Program-made: the position numbers and the translations under genes
Shown here: in pieces, positions 40,284 through 48,661 of the stretch
Numbering within the stretch: position 1 is the stretch's first letter
Layout: each line of letters opens with the position of its first letter
DNA from: Paenibacillus sp. PastM-3
Lineage (GTDB): Bacteria > Bacillota > Bacilli > Paenibacillales > Paenibacillaceae
Reading direction: 5' to 3'
Assembly (NCBI RefSeq): GCF_029893965.1
Contig: NZ_JARXXP010000001.1
Span: 186,001 to 250,000 of the forward strand
Length of the DNA stretch: 64,000 bases
The notes under the pieces: model-generated
The model's input: the letters and a program-made list of their open reading frames with translations, nothing else
Told to the model about the DNA's origin: nothing
Databases searched by the model: none

Positions 40284-41255
40284 GTGAACGAAACATTTTT
40301 TAAAGGAATGACTTATGGCTGGGAATCAACCAGAGGGGCGTACAGACAGCCCTATGCCGAGGATTCTCTTAGAAAGCTTGCGGAAACGGGAAGTGAATGG
40401 ATTGCGCTTTCCTTTTGGACATGGCAGGATACGGTGCATTCCACAGAGATTTATTTTGACTACGGATATACGATGACCGACCGGGATATTGAGCATACCG
40501 TGAAGCTTGCCAAGCAGCTGGGGCTGAAAGTCTGCCTTAAACCTGTGGTTAATTCCAGAGACGGGATCTGGCGGGCGCGGATCGGCTTTCCTGAGGATGG
40601 CGACGTTTACTGGGCAGCCTGGTTCAAATCCTATACGAACTTTATTAAGCATTATGCTGAGCTGGCGGAGGAGCTGGAATGCGAGCTGTTCTGCATCGGC
40701 TGTGAGATGGTGGCTACAGAGTCGCGGGAGACAGAATGGCGCAATCTGATCAGTGAGGTCAAAAGCTTATACACCGGTCCGATCGTATACAATGCCAATC
40801 ACGGAAAAGAGGAAGGGATCGAATGGCTCGACGAGGTAGATTATATCGGAACAAGCGCCTATTATCCGGTAGCCTCTGTTCCGGGGGATACCTTCGAGAA
40901 TATGCGGGCCTCCTGGGAGCGGCAGAAGCCGCGGCTTAAGGCACTATCTGAGCGGTTCGGCAAGCCGCTTGTCTTTATTGAAATCGGCTGCCGCAGTGCG
41001 CTGGGCTGCGCAACTATGCCTTGGGATTTCTCGCATAAAGAGCTTCCCGTTTCCCAGCAGGAGCAGGCGAATTTCTACCGGTCGGCGCTGGAGACCTTCT
41101 GGGACGAATCCTGGTTTGCCGGTTTCTTCTGGTGGGACTGGAGCACCAAGCTGTATCCGGCAGAAGAAGCTGCAGCTAACGTCGGATTTGACATTTACGG
41201 CAAAGAAGCGGAACAGGTATTAAGAGACTACTATAAGCGTCCTGTAATCCGCTAA
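40284..41255 (+). CDS. GH113-like glycoside hydrolase (TIM barrel)
   Basis: 323 aa; GTG start, GGAGG 8 nt upstream. The whole sequence resembles clan GH-A family 113 (beta-mannanase type): FFKGMTYGWESTRGAY at the start, GLKVCLKPVVNSRDGIWRARIGF, the probable acid/base Glu in FCIGCEMVATE and the probable nucleophile Glu in LVFIEIGCRS, ending GFFWWDWSTKLYP. No signal peptide, so it acts inside the cell, for example on imported manno-oligosaccharides. No transporter or other sugar gene is adjacent. Family call is from pattern memory. Confidence 0.75.
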   Translation: MNETFFKGMTYGWESTRGAYRQPYAEDSLRKLAETGSEWIALSFWTWQDTVHSTEIYFDYGYTMTDRDIEHTVKLAKQLGLKVCLKPVVNSRDGIWRARIGFPEDGDVYWAAWFKSYTNFIKHYAELAEELECELFCIGCEMVATESRETEWRNLISEVKSLYTGPIVYNANHGKEEGIEWLDEVDYIGTSAYYPVASVPGDTFENMRASWERQKPRLKALSERFGKPLVFIEIGCRSALGCATMPWDFSHKELPVSQQEQANFYRSALETFWDESWFAGFFWWDWSTKLYPAEEAAANVGFDIYGKEAEQVLRDYYKRPVIR

Positions 41256-41286
41256 ACTGGTAATCGCAACCATGATACTTAATTCA

Positions 41287-41316
41287 TTGTCAGGCAAAAA
41301 TGTTTCATGTTATATT
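41287..41316 (+). promoter_or_regulatory. Promoter with no downstream reading frame
   Basis: TTGTCA - 18 bp - TATATT, 31 bp after the GH113-like stop codon. The expected start is near 41323. Confidence 0.5.
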
Positions 41317-41322
41317 AACAAA

Positions 41323-41462
41323 ATGACATGGTAAGTAAACTCCGTCCCTTGGCCGCGGCGATACTCGATCCCCGCTGAAGGACGGATTCTGTTGTGTGCA
41401 GGCTGCATACAACAAGGGCTATCTTCCGGTCCGAGTAATGCGACCGGGAGATAGCCCTTTGT
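41323..41462 (+). ncRNA. Candidate small RNA, about 140 nt
   Basis: Between a promoter-like element and a long hairpin there is no open reading frame. The predicted transcript has CCGTCC paired with GGACGG around a GC-rich internal segment (41343-41386). A second hairpin GTTGTGTGCA / TGCATACAAC follows (41391-41413), then the terminal hairpin. Structure is predicted by eye only. Confidence 0.35.
41414..41462. terminator. Long hairpin between the GH113-like gene and ldh
   Basis: AAGGGCTATCT-CCGGTC / GACCGG-AGATAGCCCTT, 17-bp stem with one mismatch and a 10-nt loop. Weak T-runs on both sides; probably bidirectional. Confidence 0.7.
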
Positions 41463-41482
41463 TAATAACCGGGGATATTAAC

Positions 41483-42409
41483 TTACAGCTCAAGCTTGGA
41501 AATCTCTGATTTCAGCTTGTCCGCAGATTTCTGGAACAAAGCCTGTTCCTCCTCATTGAGCGGCAGGTCCAGAACTTCGCGTACACCGGAGCGGTCAACG
41601 ACACATGGCGCACCGAGGAACACATCGGAAACTCCATTGTAATTGTTAAGCAGGGTCGAGACGTTGAGCACAGCGCCTTCGTTATCAAGAATGGATACGA
41701 CAATCCGGTCCAGCGCCAGCGCAATCGCGTAGGACGTAGAACCTTTGGCGTCTATAATTTCATAGGCGGCATTTTTGGTGTCTTCAAAAATATCCTGGCG
41801 TTCAGCTTCATCGAAGCCCAGATCGGTCCCGGCAATATTGGCGAGACTCCAGACCGGCAGCTCGGAATCCCCGTGCTCACCGATAATCTGTCCGTGAATG
41901 CTGCGCGGATCGATTTCCTTATGCTTACCAATCAGGTAACGGAACCGTGCGCTGTCCAGCACTGTACCCGAACCGATGACGCGTCTGCGGTCAAAGCCGC
42001 TGATCTTCAGGGTGGCATAAGCCAGTATGTCTACCGGATTCGTGGCAATCAGCAGGATGGCATGATGATTGTATTTGGTGATTTTTTGGATGATGTCTTT
42101 GAATATGGAGATGTTTTTGCGCAGCAGATCGATCCGGGTTTCACCGGGCTTCTGCGATGCCCCGGCGGTTACGATAATGATATCCGCTTCCCGGCAATCT
42201 TCATAGGTTCCTGCCCATAACTTCACGCCTCCGACAAACGGCATGCCGTGATTCATGTCCAGCGCTTCTCCTAGCGCCTTCTGATGATTGACATCAATTA
42301 GTACTAATTCTTGCATACGTCTGCGAAGCAGCAGGGTATAGGCAGTTGTTGTTCCTACTGCACCGGTGCCGATGACTACGACACGATTGGGCTTAAATGG
42401 GGGGGCCAT
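41483..42409 (-). CDS. ldh: L-lactate dehydrogenase
   Basis: Reduces pyruvate to L-lactate with NADH in fermentation. 308 aa from the ATG at 42409 (GGAGGAG 9-10 nt upstream); an in-frame ATG at 42448 lies before that site. NAD motif VVVIGTGAVGTTTAY, substrate Arg in PGETRIDLL, ATNPVDI, GSGTVLDSARFR and catalytic His in GEHGDSELP. Two or three residues longer or shorter than usual at most. No Rex-type box was found in the spacer to the divergent permease. Confidence 0.95.
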   Translation of the reverse strand: MAPPFKPNRVVVIGTGAVGTTTAYTLLLRRRMQELVLIDVNHQKALGEALDMNHGMPFVGGVKLWAGTYEDCREADIIIVTAGASQKPGETRIDLLRKNISIFKDIIQKITKYNHHAILLIATNPVDILAYATLKISGFDRRRVIGSGTVLDSARFRYLIGKHKEIDPRSIHGQIIGEHGDSELPVWSLANIAGTDLGFDEAERQDIFEDTKNAAYEIIDAKGSTSYAIALALDRIVVSILDNEGAVLNVSTLLNNYNGVSDVFLGAPCVVDRSGVREVLDLPLNEEEQALFQKSADKLKSEISKLEL

Positions 42410-42639
42410 TGATACATCTCCTCCGAAATTCGAATTTTTTGTGTCCAATCTTAACCATCATAATCGTTAAATGTAGTGTTTTCAAGCATCCTGTTTTTAA
42501 TCCATTACCCCGGAAGCGGGCATGCTAATAACAACTTTTGGCAGAAATGAGTCTGCTGTCCGGCTAAGGCTTTGTTGTTGCCCTGCGAACCATTCGTCAC
42601 TGAGCTACACCATTATTATTGACAGGAGAGAAAAGAAGT

Positions 42640-44022
42640 ATGGATTTATTCCGCAAGAAACCGCTGACTGCACCCCTGAGTGACAATGCCGGCAAGCTCA
42701 GCAAAACCTTGGGAGCCCTTGATCTTACTGCCCTTGGGGTCGGTGCGATCATCGGTACCGGTATTTTTGTTATGACAGGGGTTGCTGCTGCAGAGCATGC
42801 CGGTCCCGGACTGGTGCTTTCCTTCGTGCTCGCGGGAATCGCCTGCGTGCTGTCCGCACTTTGCTATTCCGAGTTCGCTTCTGCCATTCCAGTATCCGGG
42901 AGTGCTTATGCTTACAGCTATGTTGCGTTCGGAGAGCTGCTGGCCTGGATTCTCGGCTGGGATCTGGTGCTCGAGTACGGGGTTGCGGCGGCAGCGGTCA
43001 GCAGCGGCTGGTCCGGTTATTTTCAGGGGCTGCTAGAGGGCTTCGGAATCCATTTGCCCACAGCGCTGTCCGGGGCTTATAATGCGGACAAAGGAACTTT
43101 TATCAACCTGCCTGCCGTGATTATTATCCTGCTGATTTCCTATTTGCTGACCCGCGGCGTCAAAGAAACGGCACGGTTCAATGCCATTATGGTTGTGGTG
43201 AAGCTGTCTGTAGTCCTGCTGTTCATCTTTACCGGCATATTCTATGTTAAACCGGAGAACTGGACACCTTTTCTTCCATTTGGTTTTCACGGGGTAGTGA
43301 ATGGGGCGGCAACCGTATTTTTTGCCTACATCGGCTTTGATGCCTTATCGACTGCTGCAGAGGAGGTTAAGCGCCCGCAGCGCGATTTGCCGATCGGGAT
43401 TATTTCATCTCTGGCCATTTGTACAGTCCTTTATATTTCAGTATCGCTTGTGCTGACCGGTATTGTACCTTATCAGAATCTCAATGTCAGCGACCCGGTA
43501 TCCTTTGCTTTGCGTTTTGTCGATCAAAATATGATCGCCGGCCTGATCTCAGTCGGAGCCATAGCAGGGATGACTACTGTTCTGCTGGTTTTACTGTTCG
43601 GACAGACCCGTCTGCTGTTCGCCATTTCACGGGACGGGCTGCTTCCTGAAAGTCTGGCCAAAGTTAATCCCAAAACACAGACCCCGGTGCGGAGCACCTG
43701 GATGGTCGGCGGAATCATTGCCGTGTTCAGTGGCTTCGTCCCGCTTGACCGCCTGGCCGATTTGACAAGCATAGGTACGCTGTTCGCATTCCTCGTCGTC
43801 TCATTGGGTGTGATTGTGATGCGCCGTACGCATCCTGATCTGAAGCGGGGATTCAGAGTGCCTTGGGTACCGGTCATTCCGCTGTTAAGTGCGGCGGCCT
43901 GCGGGTATTTGATGTATAATCTGGGCAGGGAAACCTGGACCGGCTTCTTCATCTGGCTGATCCTCGGACTTCTGATCTACTGGCTGTATGGATACAAAAA
44001 CAGTAAACTGTATAAGAAATAA
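42640..44022 (+). CDS. APC/CAT family amino-acid permease (YfnA-like)
   Basis: 460-aa amino acid transporter with about 12-13 membrane segments. Start ATG 42640 after AGGAGAGAAAAGAAG. The CAT pattern is clear: LGALDLTALGVGAIIGTGIFVMTGVAAAEHAGP, YSEFASAIPVSGSAYAYSYVAFGE, FFAYIGFDALSTAAEEVKRPQRDLP and FGQTRLLFAISRDGLLP. In Bacillus such proteins carry cationic or branched amino acids, or methylthioribose. A lipoprotein gene follows 24 bp downstream, probably in the same unit. Confidence 0.92.
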   Translation: MDLFRKKPLTAPLSDNAGKLSKTLGALDLTALGVGAIIGTGIFVMTGVAAAEHAGPGLVLSFVLAGIACVLSALCYSEFASAIPVSGSAYAYSYVAFGELLAWILGWDLVLEYGVAAAAVSSGWSGYFQGLLEGFGIHLPTALSGAYNADKGTFINLPAVIIILLISYLLTRGVKETARFNAIMVVVKLSVVLLFIFTGIFYVKPENWTPFLPFGFHGVVNGAATVFFAYIGFDALSTAAEEVKRPQRDLPIGIISSLAICTVLYISVSLVLTGIVPYQNLNVSDPVSFALRFVDQNMIAGLISVGAIAGMTTVLLVLLFGQTRLLFAISRDGLLPESLAKVNPKTQTPVRSTWMVGGIIAVFSGFVPLDRLADLTSIGTLFAFLVVSLGVIVMRRTHPDLKRGFRVPWVPVIPLLSAAACGYLMYNLGRETWTGFFIWLILGLLIYWLYGYKNSKLYKK

Positions 44023-44046
44023 AGCTTTACGAAAGGAGAGAGGGCG

Positions 44047-45342
44047 TTGTCATCCAAAACTGCAGGTTATAAAACGCTGAGAATGGCCGCTGCTTTTCTC
44101 TTCATCCTGCTGATCCTCCCGGCCTGCTCTTCGTCTCCGGCGCCGGTGCCTACCCTGCCGCCCCAGCCGACCGAAGCGCCGGAGGAAGGGCAGACGATCA
44201 CGCTGATTACACCCGGCGATGCCAAAAATGTAACCAATGAGAGCACACCGAAATATCAGATCCAGACCCGTCTGACGGATTTCCGGCTGCTGAATGAGTC
44301 GGTAGGGCTTGCCTGGGGAGTGACCAAAAAGGAACTGCGGATCTACATGACCATGGATAATGGCGGAACTTGGGTAAACATTTCGCCCTCGACCAATGTC
44401 CAGTTTATGGCTAATCCGGTTTACGGTGAAGAGATCTTTTTCACCGATCCGGATAACGGCTGGATTATCCGCAGCGCCTTCGGCATGACGGAAACGGTTG
44501 TCCTGCGGACAACCGACGGCGGCCAGAGCTGGAAGGTATCTTCTTTTCCGGATTCCAATACGGTGTCGTCCATCTATTTCAGCTCTCCGCAGTCCGGCTG
44601 GCTGATGACCTCCTGGGATGCCAATACGACGAAATCCAGCAAAGCGCTCTATGCCACCAAGGATGGCGGGGCGACCTGGACCATGGTCATGCAGAATGAA
44701 CAGTATAATCCGAACCTGCCGAACAATACGATTCCGATGGCCGGAATAGTGACCGGAATGATCTTTAAGAATTCGACCCACGGGCTGGTTACCCTGCAGA
44801 CCGGTGCGCTGCCCAAAATCTTTATGACCAGCGACAGCGGGGCGACGTGGCATCCGGGTCAGGAGATCCTGGTGAATAAAGAGTGGGAAGGCTGTGACAA
44901 GGTTATTACCGGAGAACCGGAGTTTTTCGGCGGTGACAATACAACCGGCTTCCTGCCGGCAGCTTGTCAGACAGACAAACAAAACAGCGTCTCCTATAAC
45001 GGTTACTTTACTGCAAACGGTGGAGATAACTGGAGATTTGTTGATTTTGCGCTGAACAGCCAGACCGGAATTAACCGCTATCTTCCGCCCGTGTTTATTA
45101 ATACTTCAACCGGGTGGATGCTGAACGGGAACCTGATTTACAAGACCTTGAACCAGGGCCAGACCTGGACCCGGCTGCCGGCGAGCAGTGTTCTGCAATC
45201 CAAGCTTTTGGAATATCCGGAGATTGTAAAGCTCCAGTTCATTTCCGCTGATGTGGGCTGGCTGCTGATCCAGAAAGAGGAGGACCGCAGGTCTATCCTC
45301 TTGCAGACGACCAACGGCGGGATCAGCTGGCGGGTGATGTAA
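44047..45342 (+). CDS. Asp-box (BNR) beta-propeller lipoprotein
   Basis: 431 aa; TTG start with AAGGAGAG upstream. The signal peptide ends LPAC (Cys about residue 27), followed by a Pro/Thr linker. Seven Asp-box-like motifs occur at regular spacing: TMDNGGTW, TTDGGQSW, TKDGGATW, TSDSGATW, TANGGDNW, TLNQGQTW and TTNGGISW. Seven motifs fit a seven-bladed sialidase/YCF48-type propeller. No sialidase catalytic FRIP motif is seen, so a binding role outside the membrane is more likely than catalysis. Confidence 0.85.
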   Translation: MSSKTAGYKTLRMAAAFLFILLILPACSSSPAPVPTLPPQPTEAPEEGQTITLITPGDAKNVTNESTPKYQIQTRLTDFRLLNESVGLAWGVTKKELRIYMTMDNGGTWVNISPSTNVQFMANPVYGEEIFFTDPDNGWIIRSAFGMTETVVLRTTDGGQSWKVSSFPDSNTVSSIYFSSPQSGWLMTSWDANTTKSSKALYATKDGGATWTMVMQNEQYNPNLPNNTIPMAGIVTGMIFKNSTHGLVTLQTGALPKIFMTSDSGATWHPGQEILVNKEWEGCDKVITGEPEFFGGDNTTGFLPAACQTDKQNSVSYNGYFTANGGDNWRFVDFALNSQTGINRYLPPVFINTSTGWMLNGNLIYKTLNQGQTWTRLPASSVLQSKLLEYPEIVKLQFISADVGWLLIQKEEDRRSILLQTTNGGISWRVM

Positions 45343-45367
45343 CACTTAAACAAACATTTGGTAAGAG

Positions 45368-45397
45368 GAAGGCTGCTGCGTGCAGTCTTCTTTTTTT
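45368..45397 (+). terminator. Terminator of the permease-lipoprotein unit
   Basis: GAAGGCTGC / GCAGTCTTC with a 5-nt loop and T7. Confidence 0.85.
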
Positions 45398-45480
45398 GTC
45401 CGGAGGCTTCTTTGGAAGCAAGGCTGTGATACAATGGTAGGCAGATTTATTCGCGAAATATTTACATACGGAGGAAGCTT

Positions 45481-46107
45481 ATGACTGATTATCAGAGCAT
45501 TGAAACGGAAGCAGAGCTGCGCGAGTTACTGGGTTTTCCGGGAGAGCTGGTGCAGCATAAAGTAATCGGGATTATTGATGAGCATTGCCGGCGTTTTATC
45601 GCCCAGTCTCCGATTCTCATGCTGGCGACTTCGGACGAGGAGGGACACGCCGATGTTTCGCCCAGAGGGGATGCCCCCGGATTTGTATTGGTTCTGGATG
45701 AGCACCGTCTGGTTATTCCTGAACGCCCCGGTAACCGCAGAATGGATTCGCTGATCAATCTTTTGTCCAACCCGCGGGCAGGGCTGACTTTTATGATACC
45801 GGGGCTTGAGGAAACCTTGCGGGTTAACGGGCGGGCAACGGTCATCCGGGACGAGCAGCTGCTTCATAGGATGGAGGCTCATGGCCGTACACCGCTGGTC
45901 GGAATTATGATAGAAGTAGAAGAATGCTATACCCACTGTGCAAAAGCGTTTAAGCGTTCCCGCCTGTGGATTCCGGACTCCTGGCCGGCCAGGGATAGTC
46001 TGCCTGACATTCCGGAAATGATAGCGGATCATGTAAAGCTTCCTGGCATCGGTGCGGAACAGGTGAAGAGCTCATTAAACGAGAGCTATACTAAACGGTT
46101 ATATTAG
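45481..46107 (+). CDS. Pyridoxamine 5'-phosphate oxidase family FMN protein
   Basis: 208-aa split-barrel flavoprotein of the DR2398 subgroup. Motifs: FIAQSPILMLATSDEEGHADVSPRGDAPGFV, ERPGNRRMDSLINLLSNPRAGLTFMIPG and the C-terminal CAKAFKRSRLWIPDSW. GGAGGA precedes the ATG. The family includes FMN/F420-linked oxidoreductases of unknown substrate; it is not expected to be the vitamin B6 enzyme itself. Monocistronic. Confidence 0.88.
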   Translation: MTDYQSIETEAELRELLGFPGELVQHKVIGIIDEHCRRFIAQSPILMLATSDEEGHADVSPRGDAPGFVLVLDEHRLVIPERPGNRRMDSLINLLSNPRAGLTFMIPGLEETLRVNGRATVIRDEQLLHRMEAHGRTPLVGIMIEVEECYTHCAKAFKRSRLWIPDSWPARDSLPDIPEMIADHVKLPGIGAEQVKSSLNESYTKRLY

Positions 46108-46163
46108 AAGAGGCTTTGTCTAAAAAATGAACAAAATCACGTATTTTAAATTTTCCTTAAAAA

Positions 46164-46179
46164 TGTGAAAAAAATCACA
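46164..46179. promoter_or_regulatory. Fnr/Crp-type box at class II position
   Basis: ATGTGA-AAAAAA-TCACAT, a perfect 6+6 palindrome containing TGTGA-N6-TCACA. Its centre (46171.5) is about 42 bp upstream of the start site predicted from the adjacent -10. Confidence 0.6.
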
Positions 46180-46207
46180 TGACAAACAATAATGCTTGTG
46201 ATATATT
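46179..46207 (+). promoter_or_regulatory. Promoter of the Cys-rich small gene
   Basis: ATGACA - 17 bp - TATATT. The -35 overlaps the end of the TGTGA-N6-TCACA box, the class II activator arrangement. Confidence 0.6.
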
Positions 46208-46269
46208 TAACACATAGAAAACAAGTTCATTTTTTCACAAACTTTCATCCACGAATAGGAGAGATTATA

Positions 46270-46446
46270 ATGAAAACTTTTGAAACGGATTATGTGACTA
46301 GAAACCTTCTGCAATTGTGCTATAACTGCGATGACGCTCACCTGTGTGAAACAGAAGAACAATGCAGAGCTTGCTGGGCTGAGAACGGCATGATGCCGGC
46401 TGAAGAGAATGAAACCAAACAATTCCTTGATCTCGTACATGCATAA
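46270..46446 (+). CDS. Small Cys-rich protein
   Basis: 58-aa acidic protein; ATG 46270 behind AGGAGAG. Five cysteines in CYNC, LC and CRAC contexts (residues 17-35: CYNCDDAHLCETEEQCRACW) could bind a metal or iron-sulfur cluster. Tyr/Leu-rich N-terminus, no signal peptide. It has its own promoter with a Fnr-type box and its own terminator. The family is not one I can name; a role in low-oxygen response is inferred only from the promoter. Confidence 0.7.
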   Translation: MKTFETDYVTRNLLQLCYNCDDAHLCETEEQCRACWAENGMMPAEENETKQFLDLVHA

Positions 46447-46471
46447 TAGAATAGAGTGGCAAGACGCTGTC

Positions 46472-46517
46472 AAAGACCACATACGTTCTCATAACTGAGG
46501 ACAGAGTGGTCTTTTTT
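46472..46517 (+). terminator. Terminator of the Cys-rich gene
   Basis: AAAGACCAC / GTGGTCTTT with a 25-nt loop and T6. Confidence 0.8.
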
Positions 46518-46646
46518 GCTGTTTGGCCCAGGACAATTGTGTTTTTTGTGATGCTGTAATGACAGGATGAGGCATATACATGTACAGAAGCAACCGGCAG
46601 GAACGCCGGATGCAGCAAGTACTTGGGGAATAAGGGGGAATAAGTC

Positions 46647-47045
46647 ATGGGAATGGGCTCGGATCCTTCTTGGATGTTTGATCTTACCGGGACGGTAATA
46701 CCGATCTTTCTTGTGGTTATGATTGGAATAGTCGCGGTATCTGCAGGCAGAGGCTTGTTTCAGTGGAGCCGGAACAACAGTTCACCCATGCTCACTATCC
46801 CCGCCCGTATTGTCAGCAAACGCAGTGAAGTCCGCCAGCAGCAGCTGCAGGATGACAGCCAGTCCAGCCGGACCAGCACGACTTATTATCTGACTTATGA
46901 GCTGCAGGACGGGGAACGGATGGAATTCAAGGTAGACGGCAGCGAATTCGGCATGAGCGCAGAAGGGGACAGAGGTCTGTTAACCTATCAGGGAACCCGG
47001 TACCATGGCTTTCAGCGCCATCCACATTACTCGACTGCGGAGTAG
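46647..47045 (+). CDS. DUF2500 family membrane protein
   Basis: 132 aa. One membrane segment (residues 15-37) then a soluble domain: WSRNNSSPMLTIPARIVSKRSEV, STTYYLTYELQDGERMEFKVDGSEFGMSAEGDRGLLTYQGTRYHGF. The last part is the DUF2500 hallmark. GGGGGAA precedes the ATG. Function unknown; it probably faces one side of the membrane as a small beta domain. Confidence 0.85.
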   Translation: MGMGSDPSWMFDLTGTVIPIFLVVMIGIVAVSAGRGLFQWSRNNSSPMLTIPARIVSKRSEVRQQQLQDDSQSSRTSTTYYLTYELQDGERMEFKVDGSEFGMSAEGDRGLLTYQGTRYHGFQRHPHYSTAE

Positions 47046-47200
47046 GCATGGTTCGTAATAATGAGTATAGGCAGATGTTAATCCTGCAGCTTGTTTACTA
47101 TATAACAGGATTTGCTGTACAATCCCCTTGTTTCCATTACCGGAAGCAGGGGGATATTTATATTATGCACAAATTGCGAATACAAGGAGGAGAAGCATTA

Positions 47201-47956
47201 ATGACATATGCAGATAAAACCGTTATAGTCACCGGCGCCGGCCGCGGGATCGGCAGGGCTGTTGCGGCGGCTTACGCGGCTGAGGGAGCAAATGTAGTGG
47301 TGGCTGAGCTGGATGCTGCTCTAGGCCAGTCGGCCGCGGAGGAAATCATTGCAGCAGGCGGGCACGCCGAATTTGTGGCCTGTGACGTCAGCAGAGAAGA
47401 GGAGATTGTAGCGCTGGTAGCTCACACGGCGGACCACTACGGCACTGTTGACATATTGATCAACAATGCAGGCATTGCCAATCCGCATTCTGCCGGATTC
47501 TATGAGCTGTCTGCCGATGTATGGGACAAGGTACTGAATACAAATGCCCGCAGTGTCTTTCTTGCGACCCGGGAAGCGGCCAAATTTATGAGGAAGAATC
47601 CTGACGGCGGGGCTGTTGTCAATCTGTCCTCTACACGCTCGCTGATGTCTGAGCCGAATACAGAAGCCTATGCGGCTTCTAAGGGAGCCATCTCGGCGCT
47701 GACGCATGCGATGGCTGTTACTTTAGGGGAGGACGGGATTAGAGTGAACTGCATCAGTCCGGGCTGGATTGAGACCGGGGATTACAGTGAACTGCGTGAG
47801 GCTGACCATAAGCAGCATCCGGCTGGCCGGGTAGGCAAACCAGAGGACATCGCCCGGGCCTGTCTATATCTGACAGCGCCAGAGAATAACTTCATCACCG
47901 GGGCACAGCTGGTGATTGACGGCGGTATGACCCGCAAGATGATCTATGAGCCTTGA
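47201..47956 (+). CDS. Short-chain dehydrogenase/reductase
   Basis: NAD(P)-dependent SDR, 251 aa from the ATG at 47201 (AAGGAGG upstream); the frame is open further left without a ribosome site. Motifs: IVTGAGRGIGRAV, INNAGIA, VVNLSST (Ser), AYAASKGA (Tyr and Lys) and ISPGWIETGDY. A charged Asp/Glu at the end of beta-2 (VVVAELD) favours NAD(H). Substrate unknown; monocistronic between a membrane gene and the spore genes. Confidence 0.92.
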   Translation: MTYADKTVIVTGAGRGIGRAVAAAYAAEGANVVVAELDAALGQSAAEEIIAAGGHAEFVACDVSREEEIVALVAHTADHYGTVDILINNAGIANPHSAGFYELSADVWDKVLNTNARSVFLATREAAKFMRKNPDGGAVVNLSSTRSLMSEPNTEAYAASKGAISALTHAMAVTLGEDGIRVNCISPGWIETGDYSELREADHKQHPAGRVGKPEDIARACLYLTAPENNFITGAQLVIDGGMTRKMIYEP

Positions 47957-47999
47957 TATGCTGTCAGGTGGGGCGGGAAGAAATTAGGCCCTGACTGTC

Positions 48000-48026
48000 A
48001 CCTCTTGGGCGGATGCACATACAATA
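48000..48026 (+). promoter_or_regulatory. Sporulation promoter (sigma-E or sigma-K type) of cwlJ-gerQ
   Basis: CATACAATA (48018-48026) fits both the sigma-E -10 (CATACAnT) and the sigma-K -10 (CATAnnnTA); AC lies 16 bp upstream as in sigma-K -35 elements. Mother-cell expression is expected for this gene pair. Confidence 0.5.
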
Positions 48027-48144
48027 CAGCGAGCAGTACAGAAAAGTGGAGACTTGCGAACCAGGTTGTGACTGCACGCCGGTATCAAAACGATGCTGGC
48101 CGCAGAGCCTGACCTGAACTCGGCAAGTGCAAGGAGGAGAAAGC

Positions 48145-48567
48145 ATGGCCGTCATCAAGGCTAATTCGGAAGATGTGAGGGTGCTGGCACGGCTGATGAG
48201 GGCGGAAGCTGAGGAGGATGGGGATTCCGGCATGCTCATGGTCGGCAATGTCGGTGTGAACCGGATTCTCGGGAATTGTCTGGACTTCAATAACATCCGG
48301 AATGTGAATGATATGGTGTATCAGAGTCCGGGCGGCTTCGAAGCCCCGCAGAAGAGTTACTTCTACCAGCGTGCCAGGGAGTCAGACATCAGGCTGGCTA
48401 AACGGGTTATAGCGGGTGAAAGAACCTGGCCGGCCTCTAATGCATTATGGTTCTTCCGTCCTGTCGGCGCCTGTCCGGAGCAGTGGTATAACCAGCAGAA
48501 TACCGGACGCTACAAGGCCCATTGCTTCTTTACCCCGACCGCTCAGGATTGCCCGGCTGTATATTAG
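48145..48567 (+). CDS. cwlJ: Spore cortex hydrolase CwlJ
   Basis: Spore-coat-associated SleB/CwlJ-family enzyme that opens cortex peptidoglycan during Ca-DPA germination. 140 aa from the ATG at 48145 behind AAGGAGGAG. Catalytic Glu in ARLMRAEAEEDG, then MVGNVGVNRI, FYQRARESDIRLAKRVI and WFFRPVGACPEQWYNQ. No signal peptide, typical of CwlJ. It is followed by gerQ, its required partner, as in Bacillus. Confidence 0.93.
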   Translation: MAVIKANSEDVRVLARLMRAEAEEDGDSGMLMVGNVGVNRILGNCLDFNNIRNVNDMVYQSPGGFEAPQKSYFYQRARESDIRLAKRVIAGERTWPASNALWFFRPVGACPEQWYNQQNTGRYKAHCFFTPTAQDCPAVY

Positions 48568-48661
48568 GCATCGCGGGCTGCAGGAGACAGATTGGCGGTA
48601 CGAAGACCGATTGCCGGTACTGTCTCCTTGAGCCAACAATTACTTAGGAGGTTTTTAACAA

